Assembly: GCA_902624105.1 (NCBI GenBank) | Contig: CACNWH010000001.1 | Coordinates: 105,835 to 169,834, forward strand | From: an uncultured Prochlorococcus sp. | Lineage (GTDB): Bacteria > Cyanobacteriota > Cyanobacteriia > PCC-6307 > Cyanobiaceae | Length of the DNA: 64,000 nt | Direction of reading: 5' to 3' | In this document: piece after piece, positions 38,248 through 47,716 of the stretch | Numbering within the stretch: position 1 is the stretch's first letter | Layout: every line of letters starts with the position of its first letter | The notes under the pieces: generated by a model | The model's database searches: none | Told to the model about the DNA's origin: nothing | What the model saw: the letters and a program-made list of their open reading frames with translations, nothing else | Translations under genes and position numbers: made by a program

Positions 38248-38639
38248 CTTAAATAAATTAACTAATTATTTTTATGATGAATTGATTTCATTAATTGACA
38301 AATACATAAAGTTTTTAAGATTTAAATTTATATATTCTTCAATTTCAATATTCAGATTGATAAATCTAGAGATGATAAAGGGTCTATGAGACTTGATAGC
38401 AAATCTATAAATCTATGATTAAGTTCGATCAACTATCCTTTTAAATAGAGGCTTAAGAAAATATTATTTAATCAATAAACGCATACGGATGTTCTCTTTT
38501 TTTAATTATTAAAATTTATTATCAATCCGATAAGCTATTTTAATTATCAATTTACCAAATAATCATTTATATTAAGTAGGAGCAAATTTTTTTTGCTATA
38601 CGTACACGTCTCATTCGAGACATTTTTAACGAACTCATA
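38248..38639. other. Spacer between the two psbA copies
   Basis: An AT-rich stretch with no convincing ORF on either strand. It should hold the promoter and 5' leader of psbA copy 2. Near the 3' end are AGCAAA/TTTGCT (38581-38586 with 38592-38597, T-rich loop) and the leader hairpin at 38608-38621. I see no similarity to the region upstream of copy 1 apart from the final decamer. Confidence 0.55.
38608..38621 (+). promoter_or_regulatory. Hairpin in the psbA copy 2 leader
   Basis: GTCTC (38608-38612), loop ATTC, GAGAC (38617-38621) form a 5-bp hairpin 18 bases before the ATG, followed by ACGAACTCAT. The stem sequence differs from the one before copy 1, but size and placement are nearly the same, which hints at a conserved structural role. 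Confidence 0.5.
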
Positions 38640-39722
38640 ATGACAACTATTCAGCAGCAGCGTTCATCGCTGTTAAAGGGTTGGCCACAGTTCTGTGAGT
38701 GGGTAACATCAACTAACAACAGAATTTATGTTGGTTGGTTTGGAGTTTTAATGATTCCATGCTTACTTGCAGCAGCGGCTTGCTTCATTGTTGCTTTTAT
38801 CGCAGCACCACCAGTAGACATTGACGGAATTAGAGAGCCAGTTGCTGGTTCATTCCTATATGGAAACAACATCATCTCAGGTGCGGTTGTTCCTTCATCA
38901 AACGCTATTGGTCTTCACTTCTACCCAATTTGGGAAGCAGCGACTGTAGATGAGTGGCTATACAATGGTGGCCCTTACCAACTTGTAATTTTCCACTTCC
39001 TAATCGGTATCTCAGCATACATGGGAAGACAGTGGGAGCTTTCATACCGTTTAGGTATGCGTCCTTGGATCTGTGTTGCATACTCTGCACCAGTTTCAGC
39101 AGCTTTCGCAGTATTCCTTGTATACCCATTCGGTCAAGGTTCATTCTCTGACGGAATGCCTTTAGGTATCTCTGGTACATTCAACTTCATGTTTGTTTTC
39201 CAGGCTGAGCACAACATTCTTATGCACCCATTCCACATGGCTGGTGTTGCTGGAATGTTCGGTGGATCATTATTCTCTGCAATGCATGGTTCATTGGTAA
39301 CATCATCTCTAATTAGAGAAACAACTGGTCTTGAGTCACAAAACTATGGCTACAAGTTCGGTCAAGAAGAAGAAACATATAACATCGTTGCAGCTCATGG
39401 CTACTTCGGTCGTTTGATCTTCCAATATGCAAGTTTCAATAACAGCAGAAGTCTTCACTTCTTCCTAGCTGTATTCCCTGTTGTTTGCGTATGGTTAACA
39501 TCAATGGGTATTTGCACAATGGCATTTAACCTAAATGGTTTCAACTTCAACCAGTCAGTTGTTGACGCTAACGGTAAAATCGTTCCTACATGGGGTGATG
39601 TACTTAACCGTGCAAACTTAGGTATGGAAGTAATGCACGAGCGTAACGCTCACAACTTCCCACTCGATTTAGCTGCTGCTGAGTCTACATCTGTAGCTCT
39701 TACAGCTCCTGCAATCGGCTAA
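38640..39722 (+). CDS. psbA: Photosystem II reaction centre protein D1 (copy 2)
   Basis: This copy encodes the same 360-aa D1 protein as the gene at 37114, with the same Gln at the residue-130-equivalent position, so the two copies supply dosage or different regulation rather than different D1 isoforms. It has its own 392-base upstream spacer and a different leader hairpin, so separate transcriptional control is possible. It is followed by an identical terminator and then aroC, the gene I expect next to psbA in HL Prochlorococcus. Confidence 0.98.
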   Translation: MTTIQQQRSSLLKGWPQFCEWVTSTNNRIYVGWFGVLMIPCLLAAAACFIVAFIAAPPVDIDGIREPVAGSFLYGNNIISGAVVPSSNAIGLHFYPIWEAATVDEWLYNGGPYQLVIFHFLIGISAYMGRQWELSYRLGMRPWICVAYSAPVSAAFAVFLVYPFGQGSFSDGMPLGISGTFNFMFVFQAEHNILMHPFHMAGVAGMFGGSLFSAMHGSLVTSSLIRETTGLESQNYGYKFGQEEETYNIVAAHGYFGRLIFQYASFNNSRSLHFFLAVFPVVCVWLTSMGICTMAFNLNGFNFNQSVVDANGKIVPTWGDVLNRANLGMEVMHERNAHNFPLDLAAAESTSVALTAPAIG

Positions 39723-39742
39723 GCTTAAGGTTCTTAAAATTA

Positions 39743-39768
39743 AGATCTCCTTCGGGGGATCTTTTTTT
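39743..39768 (+). terminator. Rho-independent terminator of psbA copy 2
   Basis: Same hairpin as after copy 1: AGATCTCC, TTCG tetraloop, GGGGATCT and a T-run. It separates psbA from aroC, which starts 56 bases further on. Confidence 0.9.
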
Positions 39769-39823
39769 ATGTTTAAATTTAATAGATTCAATATAATTAA
39801 AGTAAAACAAACTTCATTATTTT

Positions 39824-40918
39824 ATGGGTAATAGTTTTGGAAAGATTTTTAAAGTTAATACTTTTGGAGAGTCTCATGGAGGAGCTGTTGGTGTCATTTT
39901 AGATGGTTGTCCACCCCGTTTAAAACTTGATATTGATCTAATTCAAAATGAACTAAATAGAAGAAGACCAGGTCAAAGTCAAATTACTACACCAAGAAAA
40001 GAAGAGGATAAACTAGAAATATTAAGTGGAATCAAAGATAATATTACTCTTGGTACACCTATCGCAATGATAGTAAGAAACAAAGATCAAAGACCAAGCG
40101 ACTATAATAATATTGAAAGAGTATTTAGGCCTTCTCATGCAGATGGCACCTATCACCTTAAGTATGGTATTCAAGCTGATTCAGGAGGAGGTAGGGCTTC
40201 TGCTAGAGAAACGATAGGAAGAGTCGCAGGAGGAGCAATTGCCAAGCAATTTTTAAAGGCATTATATGAAATAGAGATTTTATCTTGGGTGAAAAGAATT
40301 CATAACATTGATTCAGAAATCAATCCTGATCAAATTACATATGAAAATATTGAATCAAATATTGTCAGATGTCCTGATGTTGGAATAGCTGAAAAAATGA
40401 TAAAAAGGATTACTAACTTGCAGCAAAATGGTGATTCTTGTGGAGGTGTAATTGAGGCTATTGTAAAAAATATGCCGAGTGGTTTAGGCATGCCAGTTTT
40501 TGATAAGTTAGAGGCTGATTTAGCTAAAGCATTAATGTCTTTACCTGCTACAAAAGGTTTTGAAATTGGTTCTGGATTCTCAGGTACTTATTTGACAGGA
40601 AGTGAGCATAATGATCTATTTGTGCAATCTGATGAAAATAATAAATTAAAAACTTTGTCTAATAATTCTGGAGGCATACAAGGAGGGATTAGTAACGGCG
40701 AGATGTTAAAAATGCGAATTGCTTTTAAACCTACGGCAACTATTAGAAAAGAACAAAAGACTGTTAATTCAGCTGGGAAACCTGTAATGATGAAAGTAGT
40801 CGGAAGACATGATCCCTGTGTATTGCCTAGGGCTGTTCCTATGGTTGATGCAATGATAGCTCTTGTACTCGCTGATCACGTGCTACTTAATCATGCACAA
40901 TGTAGAATTATTAAGTGA
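39824..40918 (+). CDS. aroC: Chorismate synthase
   Basis: Converts EPSP to chorismate, the branch point for aromatic amino acids, folate and quinones; uses reduced FMN. The 364-aa protein shows the family signatures [17 protein letters not shown] near the N-terminus, [22 protein letters not shown], and the C-terminal [19 protein letters not shown]. Length is canonical. It is downstream of psbA copy 2 behind a terminator and convergent with the aldolase-like gene. Confidence 0.97.
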   Translation: MGNSFGKIFKVNTFGESHGGAVGVILDGCPPRLKLDIDLIQNELNRRRPGQSQITTPRKEEDKLEILSGIKDNITLGTPIAMIVRNKDQRPSDYNNIERVFRPSHADGTYHLKYGIQADSGGGRASARETIGRVAGGAIAKQFLKALYEIEILSWVKRIHNIDSEINPDQITYENIESNIVRCPDVGIAEKMIKRITNLQQNGDSCGGVIEAIVKNMPSGLGMPVFDKLEADLAKALMSLPATKGFEIGSGFSGTYLTGSEHNDLFVQSDENNKLKTLSNNSGGIQGGISNGEMLKMRIAFKPTATIRKEQKTVNSAGKPVMMKVVGRHDPCVLPRAVPMVDAMIALVLADHVLLNHAQCRIIK

Positions 40919-40931
40919 GTGATTTATCTTT

Positions 40932-41600
40932 TTACTTTATGATATTTAATATCTTAAATATTTGAGGATCAAATTTTTCGCCATCATATCCATTTCTTCC
41001 AATAACTACTCCATGATAACCTAATGATTTGAATTTATTAATATCATTAAAAGCTATATCTCCAGCTCCTACAAAAGAAATTTGCCTAAATTTATTTATA
41101 TCTAAGAGATTATCTTTATTAGCCACTGGAAATATTTTTATCGTACAACAATTACAAGTAATAGCCTCTTTGAAATCTTTTATACTTGTCATTCCTGGAA
41201 TTAACAAATAATCATTTTTCTTAGAATAAATGTATAAGTCTTTATTCCATAATCTCATCATAGAAAAATTAAGATTAAGCTTTAAAGAATCATCGATTGA
41301 TTTTTTATTAATTAAAGACGCTGATCCGATTAGCAAATGAGGAAATTTAGATCTTAAATCCGACATTAGATCTAACCAGTTTTCATTATCCACCCATGGT
41401 ATTTCAAGAATTAATAAACCTCTATTTATTACATAAGTCAAATCTTGAATGAATCTTTTTTTTTCATCCTCATTTTTATAAACAATATCTTTTGGCCTTG
41501 CTAATAGTATGAAAGATTGTATTTTGAGAAACTTTTTAAATTTATTTATCTTTTCTAATAAGCTTATATCTGAATTATCACTGTTACAAGTAGTTAGCAA
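40932..41600 (-). CDS. KDPG/KHG aldolase-like protein
   Basis: A 222-aa TIM-barrel protein of the 2-keto-3-deoxy-6-phosphogluconate aldolase family. The Schiff-base lysine is kept in IKIFPV (family KFFPA) and the catalytic Glu in ILEIPW (family VLEVTLRT). However, the Arg of LRT is replaced and the phosphate-binding PTGGI is VGAGDI, so activity or substrate may differ. It starts at TTG inside the last codons of ftsH (17-base overlap), implying translational coupling. If active, it would belong to an Entner-Doudoroff-type step, which is inferred. Confidence 0.65.
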   Translation of the reverse strand: MLTTCNSDNSDISLLEKINKFKKFLKIQSFILLARPKDIVYKNEDEKKRFIQDLTYVINRGLLILEIPWVDNENWLDLMSDLRSKFPHLLIGSASLINKKSIDDSLKLNLNFSMMRLWNKDLYIYSKKNDYLLIPGMTSIKDFKEAITCNCCTIKIFPVANKDNLLDINKFRQISFVGAGDIAFNDINKFKSLGYHGVVIGRNGYDGEKFDPQIFKILNIIK

Positions 41601-43437
41601 CTTTAACCTCAGAACGATTGATTAAATCTTGAATATCTTCAGTGTCGATCGTTTCTCTTTCAATTAACATTTGTGCCATTTCATCTAACATACCTCTATT
41701 TTCAGTAAGAACTTTAGTTGCTCTTTTATAAGCAATATCAACAAGTTCTGAAACTTCAACATCGATTGTTGCAGCAGTATCTTCAGAAAAATCTCTTTCA
41801 GAGGCTATATCTCTGCCTAAAAACATTCCACCTTGTGATCTTCCCAAAGCAACTGGACCAATCTTTTCACTCATCCCAAATTTTGTAATCATTTGTCTAG
41901 CTACATTAGCAACCTGTTGTAAGTCATTGGATGCCCCTGTTGTTACTTCTTCCTCTCCATAAACTATTTCTTCAGCTACTCTTCCTCCCAATGCTACTGC
42001 CATTTGATTTTGAAGATATGATCTTGAGTAAAGACCAGACTCTAACCTTTCTTCACTAGGAGTAAAAAATGTTAAACCTCCTGCTTGACCTCTGGGGATG
42101 ATTGAAACTTTAGCTACTGGATCATAATCAGGCATGAGTGCACCAACTATTGCATGGCCAGCTTCATGATATGCAACTAATTCTTTTTTTCTTTCACTAA
42201 TAACTCTATCTTTTTTTTCTGGACCTGCCATTACTCTTTCGATCGCATCTCCAACTTCATCATTACTAACTTTATCTAGCTCTCTTCTAGCTGCTAAAAT
42301 TGCTGCCTCGTTTAAGAGATTAGCTAAATCTGCCCCTGTAAATCCAGGAGTTCGTTTAGCAACTTTGTCTAAATCTACATCCTTAGAAAGAGTTTTATCT
42401 TTAGCATGAACATTTAATATTTGTAATCGGCCAGCATAATCTGGTCTATCTACTGTTACTTGTCTGTCAAATCTACCAGGCCTCATTAACGCTGAGTCAA
42501 GAACATCTGGTCTGTTAGTAGCCGCAACAATTATGATTCCAGAATTACCCTCAAAACCGTCCATTTCTGTAAGAAGTTGGTTTAAAGTTTGTTCTCTTTC
42601 ATCATTACCACCACCTAAGCCTGCTCCTCTTTGTCTACCAACTGCATCAATTTCGTCAATAAACACAATACAAGGCGCATTCTTTTTAGCTTGTTCAAAA
42701 AGATCTCTAACTCTGCTTGCACCGACACCAACAAACATTTCTACAAATTCAGATCCAGATATCGAAAAAAATGGTACTCCTGCTTCACCAGCTACAGCCT
42801 TTGCTAAAAGAGTTTTCCCTGTTCCAGGAGGTCCGACAAGTAATACCCCTTTTGGTATTTTTGCTCCAACAGCTGTAAATCTATCAGGACTCTTTAGAAA
42901 ATCAACAACTTCAGATAATTCAAGCTTAGAACCTTCTACACCAGCTACATCTGCAAAGGTAACTTTAGTGGAAGGTTCCATTTGCAACCTCGCTTTACTT
43001 TTACCAAAATTCATTGCGGGATTACCTCCCCCTCCTGAACCACTTTGTGCTCTTCTAAACAAGAAGAATAGTGCTCCAATTAATATGATTGGAAAAAGTA
43101 AACTACTAAAAGCTTGTTGCCATGGACTAGAAAGTTTAGTAGGTTGCACCGCTATATCAACATCATTATCAGTGAGAATTTTCAATAAGTCTTTATCAGG
43201 AGCTAAATTAACCTCAGATCTAGTTCCATCATTCTCAACTACTTGGGCTGTCCCATTATCAGGAGAAATTAAAACTCTGCTAATCTCTTTATCTTGAACG
43301 GCTTCTATAAAGTCGCTATATCTTAAGGTTTTTGTCGCATTTTCAGTATTTGGTCGATCTAGAACGGATGTTCCTATAAAAATAACTGTAATAACAACTA
43401 GAACGTAAAGTCCAATGTTTCTTAAGCGTTTGTTCAC
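41584..43437 (-). CDS. ftsH: ATP-dependent zinc metalloprotease FtsH
   Basis: Thylakoid/cytoplasmic membrane AAA+ protease; cyanobacterial FtsH proteins remove photodamaged D1. The 617-aa protein has two membrane helices (about 8-24 and 111-128), a lumenal/periplasmic domain between them, Walker A GPPGTGKT (202-209), the pore loop [15 protein letters not shown], the SRH, and the zinc site HEAGH near 425. Length is canonical. The downstream aldolase-like gene overlaps its stop. Which of the several cyanobacterial FtsH paralogues this is cannot be told from the sequence alone. Confidence 0.95.
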   Translation of the reverse strand: MNKRLRNIGLYVLVVITVIFIGTSVLDRPNTENATKTLRYSDFIEAVQDKEISRVLISPDNGTAQVVENDGTRSEVNLAPDKDLLKILTDNDVDIAVQPTKLSSPWQQAFSSLLFPIILIGALFFLFRRAQSGSGGGGNPAMNFGKSKARLQMEPSTKVTFADVAGVEGSKLELSEVVDFLKSPDRFTAVGAKIPKGVLLVGPPGTGKTLLAKAVAGEAGVPFFSISGSEFVEMFVGVGASRVRDLFEQAKKNAPCIVFIDEIDAVGRQRGAGLGGGNDEREQTLNQLLTEMDGFEGNSGIIIVAATNRPDVLDSALMRPGRFDRQVTVDRPDYAGRLQILNVHAKDKTLSKDVDLDKVAKRTPGFTGADLANLLNEAAILAARRELDKVSNDEVGDAIERVMAGPEKKDRVISERKKELVAYHEAGHAIVGALMPDYDPVAKVSIIPRGQAGGLTFFTPSEERLESGLYSRSYLQNQMAVALGGRVAEEIVYGEEEVTTGASNDLQQVANVARQMITKFGMSEKIGPVALGRSQGGMFLGRDIASERDFSEDTAATIDVEVSELVDIAYKRATKVLTENRGMLDEMAQMLIERETIDTEDIQDLINRSEVKVANYL

Positions 43438-43483
43438 GATAAATTTTTTTCAATACTTATATATTAATAAGAATAAATCATTA

Positions 43484-44659
43484 TTAGGACTGTCTTAGAA
43501 CATCTACTACACTTTTAAATGCAAACCATTCAGGTATTTCCTCTCCATTTCTCAATTTCTTTCTAAATTCTGTTCCGCTTAATTTCATAATTTGATATTT
43601 TTTTTCAATAGCTTCCTCTGCTGTTATGTATCCTTTCTCTTTGGTATAGACTAGATTTTTAGATGGAACAACTTTCATCTTAAGTTCAGAAGTACAATCT
43701 CTAGCGAAATTTTGTGCATCATAAGGACCATAAAAATCCTCACCATTTTTGGAGGATTTACATCCTGCCATATCTCTCCCAATTATAAAATGGGTACACC
43801 CATAATTTCTTCTAATAATCATGTGCTGCAATGCTTCTCTTGGGCCAGCCATATGCATTGAGTATGGTAAATAAGCCCACTTTATATTTTTACTCTTGAT
43901 CTCTTCTGATAACTTTTTATAAGTTAAATATCTTACTTTGCCTGGTATATCATCTTGTTGTGTAGGTCCACATGTGGGGTGTACTAAAACAATTGAATTT
44001 TGAGATACATTGTCTGATTTAAGGGCATTAGTGAATAACTCATAATGTGCTCTATGTATGGGATTTCTACATTGAAATGCTACGACATCATGATTAGCAG
44101 GTAACGAAGATCTTACCTCAAAAGGAGTTTGGCAGGGAAATTCTCTTTTAGGGAGCTCTAAACCATAAATTTTTCCTCCTACATAATATCGTTTCCTCTC
44201 ATGGAATATCATCGTTACAGCAGGGTGTTCAAGGGAGGTTGTTCCATAACAAAATTGAGCTTCTAATTCTTTATCTGGTTCCCATTTAGATTCGATTTCT
44301 AAAACTGCTAAATTTTGCCCTTTGAATTGAAGCAAGATTTTTTTCCCTTTTTCAAAATGATCATTATTTGTATCTAAAACTATGGGCAATCCAAATAAAA
44401 AACCTTCCGTATGCCTATGAAATTTTGTAACCGATTTATAGTCTTCTTCATTCATAAATCCCTCTAATGGTGAAAATGCACCAACCATAAGAAGTTCTAT
44501 GTCACATGCATTTCTCTCGCTGCATTCATGTTCAAAATCAATCTCAGATAATAAATCTTTTATTTGATCTTTATCTTTTACAATTAGTTGCTTGAGAATT
44601 CCTCCATATGGGGGTATTAAGCCCATTTCATCTCTTTCGATATTTTGAGTAACAATCAT
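43484..44659 (-). CDS. sat: ATP sulfurylase (sulfate adenylyltransferase)
   Basis: Activates sulfate with ATP to form APS, the entry to assimilatory sulfate reduction. The 391-aa protein has an N-terminal PUA-like region, GAFSPLEGFMNEEDY, FQCRNPIHRAHYELF with the HxxH nucleotide site, VLVHPTCGPTQ and GRDMAGCKSSKNGEDFYGPYDAQ. It is the single-domain form without an APS kinase. It lies between ftsH and psbO on the minus strand, probably a separate transcript because a terminator follows psbO. Confidence 0.95.
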   Translation of the reverse strand: MIVTQNIERDEMGLIPPYGGILKQLIVKDKDQIKDLLSEIDFEHECSERNACDIELLMVGAFSPLEGFMNEEDYKSVTKFHRHTEGFLFGLPIVLDTNNDHFEKGKKILLQFKGQNLAVLEIESKWEPDKELEAQFCYGTTSLEHPAVTMIFHERKRYYVGGKIYGLELPKREFPCQTPFEVRSSLPANHDVVAFQCRNPIHRAHYELFTNALKSDNVSQNSIVLVHPTCGPTQQDDIPGKVRYLTYKKLSEEIKSKNIKWAYLPYSMHMAGPREALQHMIIRRNYGCTHFIIGRDMAGCKSSKNGEDFYGPYDAQNFARDCTSELKMKVVPSKNLVYTKEKGYITAEEAIEKKYQIMKLSGTEFRKKLRNGEEIPEWFAFKSVVDVLRQS

Positions 44660-44698
44660 ATATTTGATATTTGAATAATTTATTTAAAGTTTTACATT

Positions 44699-44729
44699 AA
44701 AAAAGAGGGTGTGTTTAAGTACCCTCTTC
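44699..44729 (-). terminator. Rho-independent terminator of psbO
   Basis: Read on the minus strand, AAGAGGGT and ACCCTCTT (44722-44729 with 44704-44711) form an 8-bp stem with a 10-base loop, followed by a T-run, 13 bases after the psbO stop. Confidence 0.85.
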
Positions 44730-44741
44730 AAAAACTATAGC

Positions 44742-45536
44742 TTAAGCTTTTCTACCATATAGTTCACCAATTATTTTTACATCAACAGGTTCTTTAGATC
44801 CCATATCTGTATCTGAAGGTTGAATCGCTTCAAATGTTCCTGCGAATTCATCTGTATCACTATCAACACTTGTTATGGAAAGTTTTATTGTTCCACTTCC
44901 ATTTACATCAACTTTAATGTTCTCTTTAGCAAGTTCCTCATCATCGCCTCCCAAAGCGACTAAACCTTGAGCATATTCAACACCAGTGTTAGCTGCTCTT
45001 GCTTTAGGATCTAAGAAATCGCCAGTCCTATAATTAGGAGTGAAAGTAGATCCACTTACCTCTGTACCTGGTTCAATTGATGAAGGTATATTAGCTGTTA
45101 AATCTTTTGCTGAAAAAGCAAATGGCACCTCTAATCCTCCAGGTGTTAAAACTGTGATCAATTGAAAATCAATACCACCTTTTTCTGTGAATTTCCCTGA
45201 ATCTATGTCTCCATAAACTTCAGTTACTGTTGTATTATTCCTGGGACTAATTATTTTTGTTGAGACGAAGTCAGCTTTTTTACGCTTTGATCCAGGTACT
45301 TTGACATAAACTTCGGTAGGATGCATACAAATACCTTTCAAAGAATCTCCATTACTTATTGAGATGGAGCCATCAAGTGAGGGGTCTAAAGCTGGACAAT
45401 CATTTGCTTTACCAGTATTAACAACGTCAGTGAATTGAGCATTACCTCTTTCAGAAAATGCGTATGTTTTTAATGGAACAAAAGCTAATGTTATGCAAAA
45501 TGAAATGACCAGGGCCAAGAATGAACGAATTCTCAT
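44742..45536 (-). CDS. psbO: Photosystem II manganese-stabilising protein PsbO
   Basis: Extrinsic lumenal subunit that stabilises the Mn4CaO5 cluster. The 264-aa precursor has a signal peptide (basic start, hydrophobic core to about residue 26, cleavage near YAF). The mature part has the conserved disulfide cysteines in NDCPAL and KGICMHP, KVPGSKRKKADFV and the GGIDFQLITVLTPGG region. It ends in a terminator. The 228-base gap upstream should contain its promoter; I saw no gene there. Confidence 0.96.
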   Translation of the reverse strand: MRIRSFLALVISFCITLAFVPLKTYAFSERGNAQFTDVVNTGKANDCPALDPSLDGSISISNGDSLKGICMHPTEVYVKVPGSKRKKADFVSTKIISPRNNTTVTEVYGDIDSGKFTEKGGIDFQLITVLTPGGLEVPFAFSAKDLTANIPSSIEPGTEVSGSTFTPNYRTGDFLDPKARAANTGVEYAQGLVALGGDDEELAKENIKVDVNGSGTIKLSITSVDSDTDEFAGTFEAIQPSDTDMGSKEPVDVKIIGELYGRKA

Positions 45537-45764
45537 AATTAAAATTTCAATAAAGTTCTGAGTCTGCTGGTAAAAATTTACCTTTAATGTTCAGTACGGA
45601 TAATACAAGGGAAAGAAGCATAAATGTTGGTCATTTTTAGCCTCGAAATAACCCGTAGTGTTTGATTTTTTTAAAAAACTGGATTTATATTAAGCTAAAA
45701 ATAGACTATAACAGCATTTATCTTAATTAAAATTACAAAAAAATACAAATATTAAAATTTTGAT

Positions 45765-47018
45765 TTATTTATCAATTGAAATAATTCTATTTATTAATTT
45801 GTTAGCTAAATCTAATTTAGGAGATTTTTCAATATAGTATTCCAATCCTTTATTATCAAAAAGCCAACCTTCATTTTCAGATCCTTCACCGAAACCTTGC
45901 CCAACAATATCGATTGGATTTGCAAAGATTAAGTCACAACTTTTTGTCTTGAATTTTTGTTTAATTGTTTCTCTCATATTTTCAAGATTTCCAGTAAAAG
46001 CACAGAAGCCTATAAATACCTGATTCTCTCTTTTTAAAGATGAAACCTCTTTTAATATATCTGGGACTAATTCTAGATTATTAATTATATGATCTTTAAG
46101 ATTATTCTTAGGAACTTTATGAATAATATCTTTTTTTATTTTGATGTCGGCAACAGCTGCATTCATAAAAAAATAATCATAATTATGGACTTCTTTTTGA
46201 ATTAACTTATTCAGCTCTGATCCATTTTGAACCTCATAAGATTCAAGTCCATCAATTATTTCTGCATTAAGTTTCAAAGGACCATGGACATAAGTTACTT
46301 TGGCTCCTCTAAATCTTGCGACTTGAGCTATGAGGAGACTCATCGCTCCAGAACTATTATTTGTAATCATTCGCGCAGAATCTATTTTCTCAGTGGTAGC
46401 CCCGCCAGTTACTAAAAAAGATTTATTCTTTAAATCGTTGAAATTTTTACGTTCTTGCGTGAATACAAATTGAATAGCTAATAATATTAAATCGTTTGTA
46501 GGAATTTTCCCTATTCCAAATTGATCACAGGCTAAAAGACCTTTTAATGGTTCTATAGATAATGTATTTTTAAATGTTTTTAATTTTTTGTAGTTTGATA
46601 TTACAGTTGGATTTAGCCACATATTTGTGTTCATTGCGGGTGCAACAATGATTGGTTTTGTATTTGCGATAAGTATGCTTGAAACTAAACCTTCTGCATT
46701 TCCATATACCCACTTAGATAATGTTGTTGCAGTTAAAGGTGCAATTAGTAGGATATCTGCCCATTCACAGAGCTCAATATGTAAAGGTCTTGATTTTTTA
46801 TAATTCCATTGATCACTATCAATTATGCACTTATTTCTGCTTAATATTGATAGTGATAGAGGTTGTATTATTTTTTCAGCATTTTGGGTAATTACGCATT
46901 TAACAATGTAATCATTCTTAACTAATTTGCTAACTAACAAGGGAATTCTTACAGCAGCAATACTTCCACTTATTAATAATAGAATCTTTAATTTTCTTTG
47001 TTTATTGGATTTCCTCAA
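45765..47018 (-). CDS. coaBC: Bifunctional phosphopantothenoylcysteine decarboxylase/synthetase
   Basis: Carries out two steps of coenzyme A synthesis. The 417-aa protein has the N-terminal flavin CoaC domain (LLLISGSIAAVRIP, the active-site region around APAMNTNMW) and the C-terminal CoaB domain (VTGGATTEKIDSARMITNNSSGAMS, FMNAAVADIK and KKD). It runs divergently from the small gene at 47158. No oddities seen. Confidence 0.93.
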   Translation of the reverse strand: MRKSNKQRKLKILLLISGSIAAVRIPLLVSKLVKNDYIVKCVITQNAEKIIQPLSLSILSRNKCIIDSDQWNYKKSRPLHIELCEWADILLIAPLTATTLSKWVYGNAEGLVSSILIANTKPIIVAPAMNTNMWLNPTVISNYKKLKTFKNTLSIEPLKGLLACDQFGIGKIPTNDLILLAIQFVFTQERKNFNDLKNKSFLVTGGATTEKIDSARMITNNSSGAMSLLIAQVARFRGAKVTYVHGPLKLNAEIIDGLESYEVQNGSELNKLIQKEVHNYDYFFMNAAVADIKIKKDIIHKVPKNNLKDHIINNLELVPDILKEVSSLKRENQVFIGFCAFTGNLENMRETIKQKFKTKSCDLIFANPIDIVGQGFGEGSENEGWLFDNKGLEYYIEKSPKLDLANKLINRIISIDK

Positions 47019-47157
47019 ATTTTTTTTATTTTTATTTTAACTTATTATTGATTACTGAAATTCAAATTTTTAAATCTACCAAAATATTCAAAAATTATTA
47101 AATTAATAGAGATCAAAAATAATGTACTTACTATATATTTAAATATTTATACCAACA

Positions 47158-47358
47158 ATGTCACAAACCAAGAGAGAGCAGGTTGTCAGCCACATTAGAT
47201 ACATAAGACAAGAATTGAGAGAAATGTATCAGGGAATACAAGAAGATGGTTTTTTCCCAGAGCCTGGAGAGTTAAGAGGTCTTCTTGCACAAATGGAGGC
47301 ACTTCTTGAATTATTGGAGGGTAATCAAAAAATTAAACCAGCCACGGACTTAGTATGA
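47158..47358 (+). CDS. Small conserved hypothetical protein
   Basis: A 66-aa, mostly helical, acidic protein starting MSQTKREQVVSHIRYIRQEL and containing FFPEPGELRGLLAQMEALLELLEG. It has no cysteine, signal or membrane segment. I do not recognise a named family, but the sequence looks clearly coding and cyanobacterial. It is 16 bases upstream of the Ycf20-like gene on the same strand, so the two probably form a small operon. Confidence 0.75.
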   Translation: MSQTKREQVVSHIRYIRQELREMYQGIQEDGFFPEPGELRGLLAQMEALLELLEGNQKIKPATDLV

Positions 47359-47374
47359 TTTTAGAAGATGGGAA

Positions 47375-47716
47375 ATGAGCATCAGACCTCAAAAAACTAA
47401 ATTTCAGATATTTATCGTAGATAACTTAAAAACCATTAGTAATTGGTCTATAAATCCGTGGAGAAGATATTCTGCTATTCTAATAGTTTTTTTTATCGGA
47501 TATTTCTTTGGAAGTTCATTAGGGATGATAAGTGCAGTTTATAATTTGATGGATCCTGTGGCTGCTTTAATCTCAGTAATAATAATTGAAATATTAATAA
47601 AATTAAGAAGAGTTATCTTAGGTGATAAAAAGAAAAAATTTTTTCTTTTTATTGCAGATTTTCTGAGAATTGGTTTACTTTATGGTTTTTTTACAGAAAG
47701 CCTCAAATTGCTCTAA
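47375..47716 (+). CDS. ycf20: DUF565/Ycf20 family membrane protein
   Basis: The 113-aa protein contains the family-type [20 protein letters not shown] motif (about 28-47), two or three membrane segments (about 33-55, 58-75 and 90-108) and a basic loop GDKKKKF. Ycf20 proteins occur in cyanobacteria and plastids and have been linked to photoprotection in algae; the molecular role is unknown. A GGGA lies just before the ATG. Its 3' end overlaps the convergent pyrB gene by 14 bases. Confidence 0.75.
   Translation: MSIRPQKTKFQIFIVDNLKTISNWSINPWRRYSAILIVFFIGYFFGSSLGMISAVYNLMDPVAALISVIIIEILIKLRRVILGDKKKKFFLFIADFLRIGLLYGFFTESLKLL

Larger units (their letters stand above)
38640..39773 (+). repeat. 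Tandem direct repeat, unit 2 (psbA CDS plus terminator)
   Basis: Second unit of the psbA direct repeat, in the same orientation as unit 1 and 392 bases downstream of it. Homologous recombination between the units would excise or amplify a 1526-base segment, so copy number may vary between cells or strains. Confidence 0.95.

Noticed and set aside
37114..39773. Cyanophage origin for one psbA copy.
   Set aside because: Both copies look identical, sit in the expected host locus, and no phage genes or integrase lie nearby.
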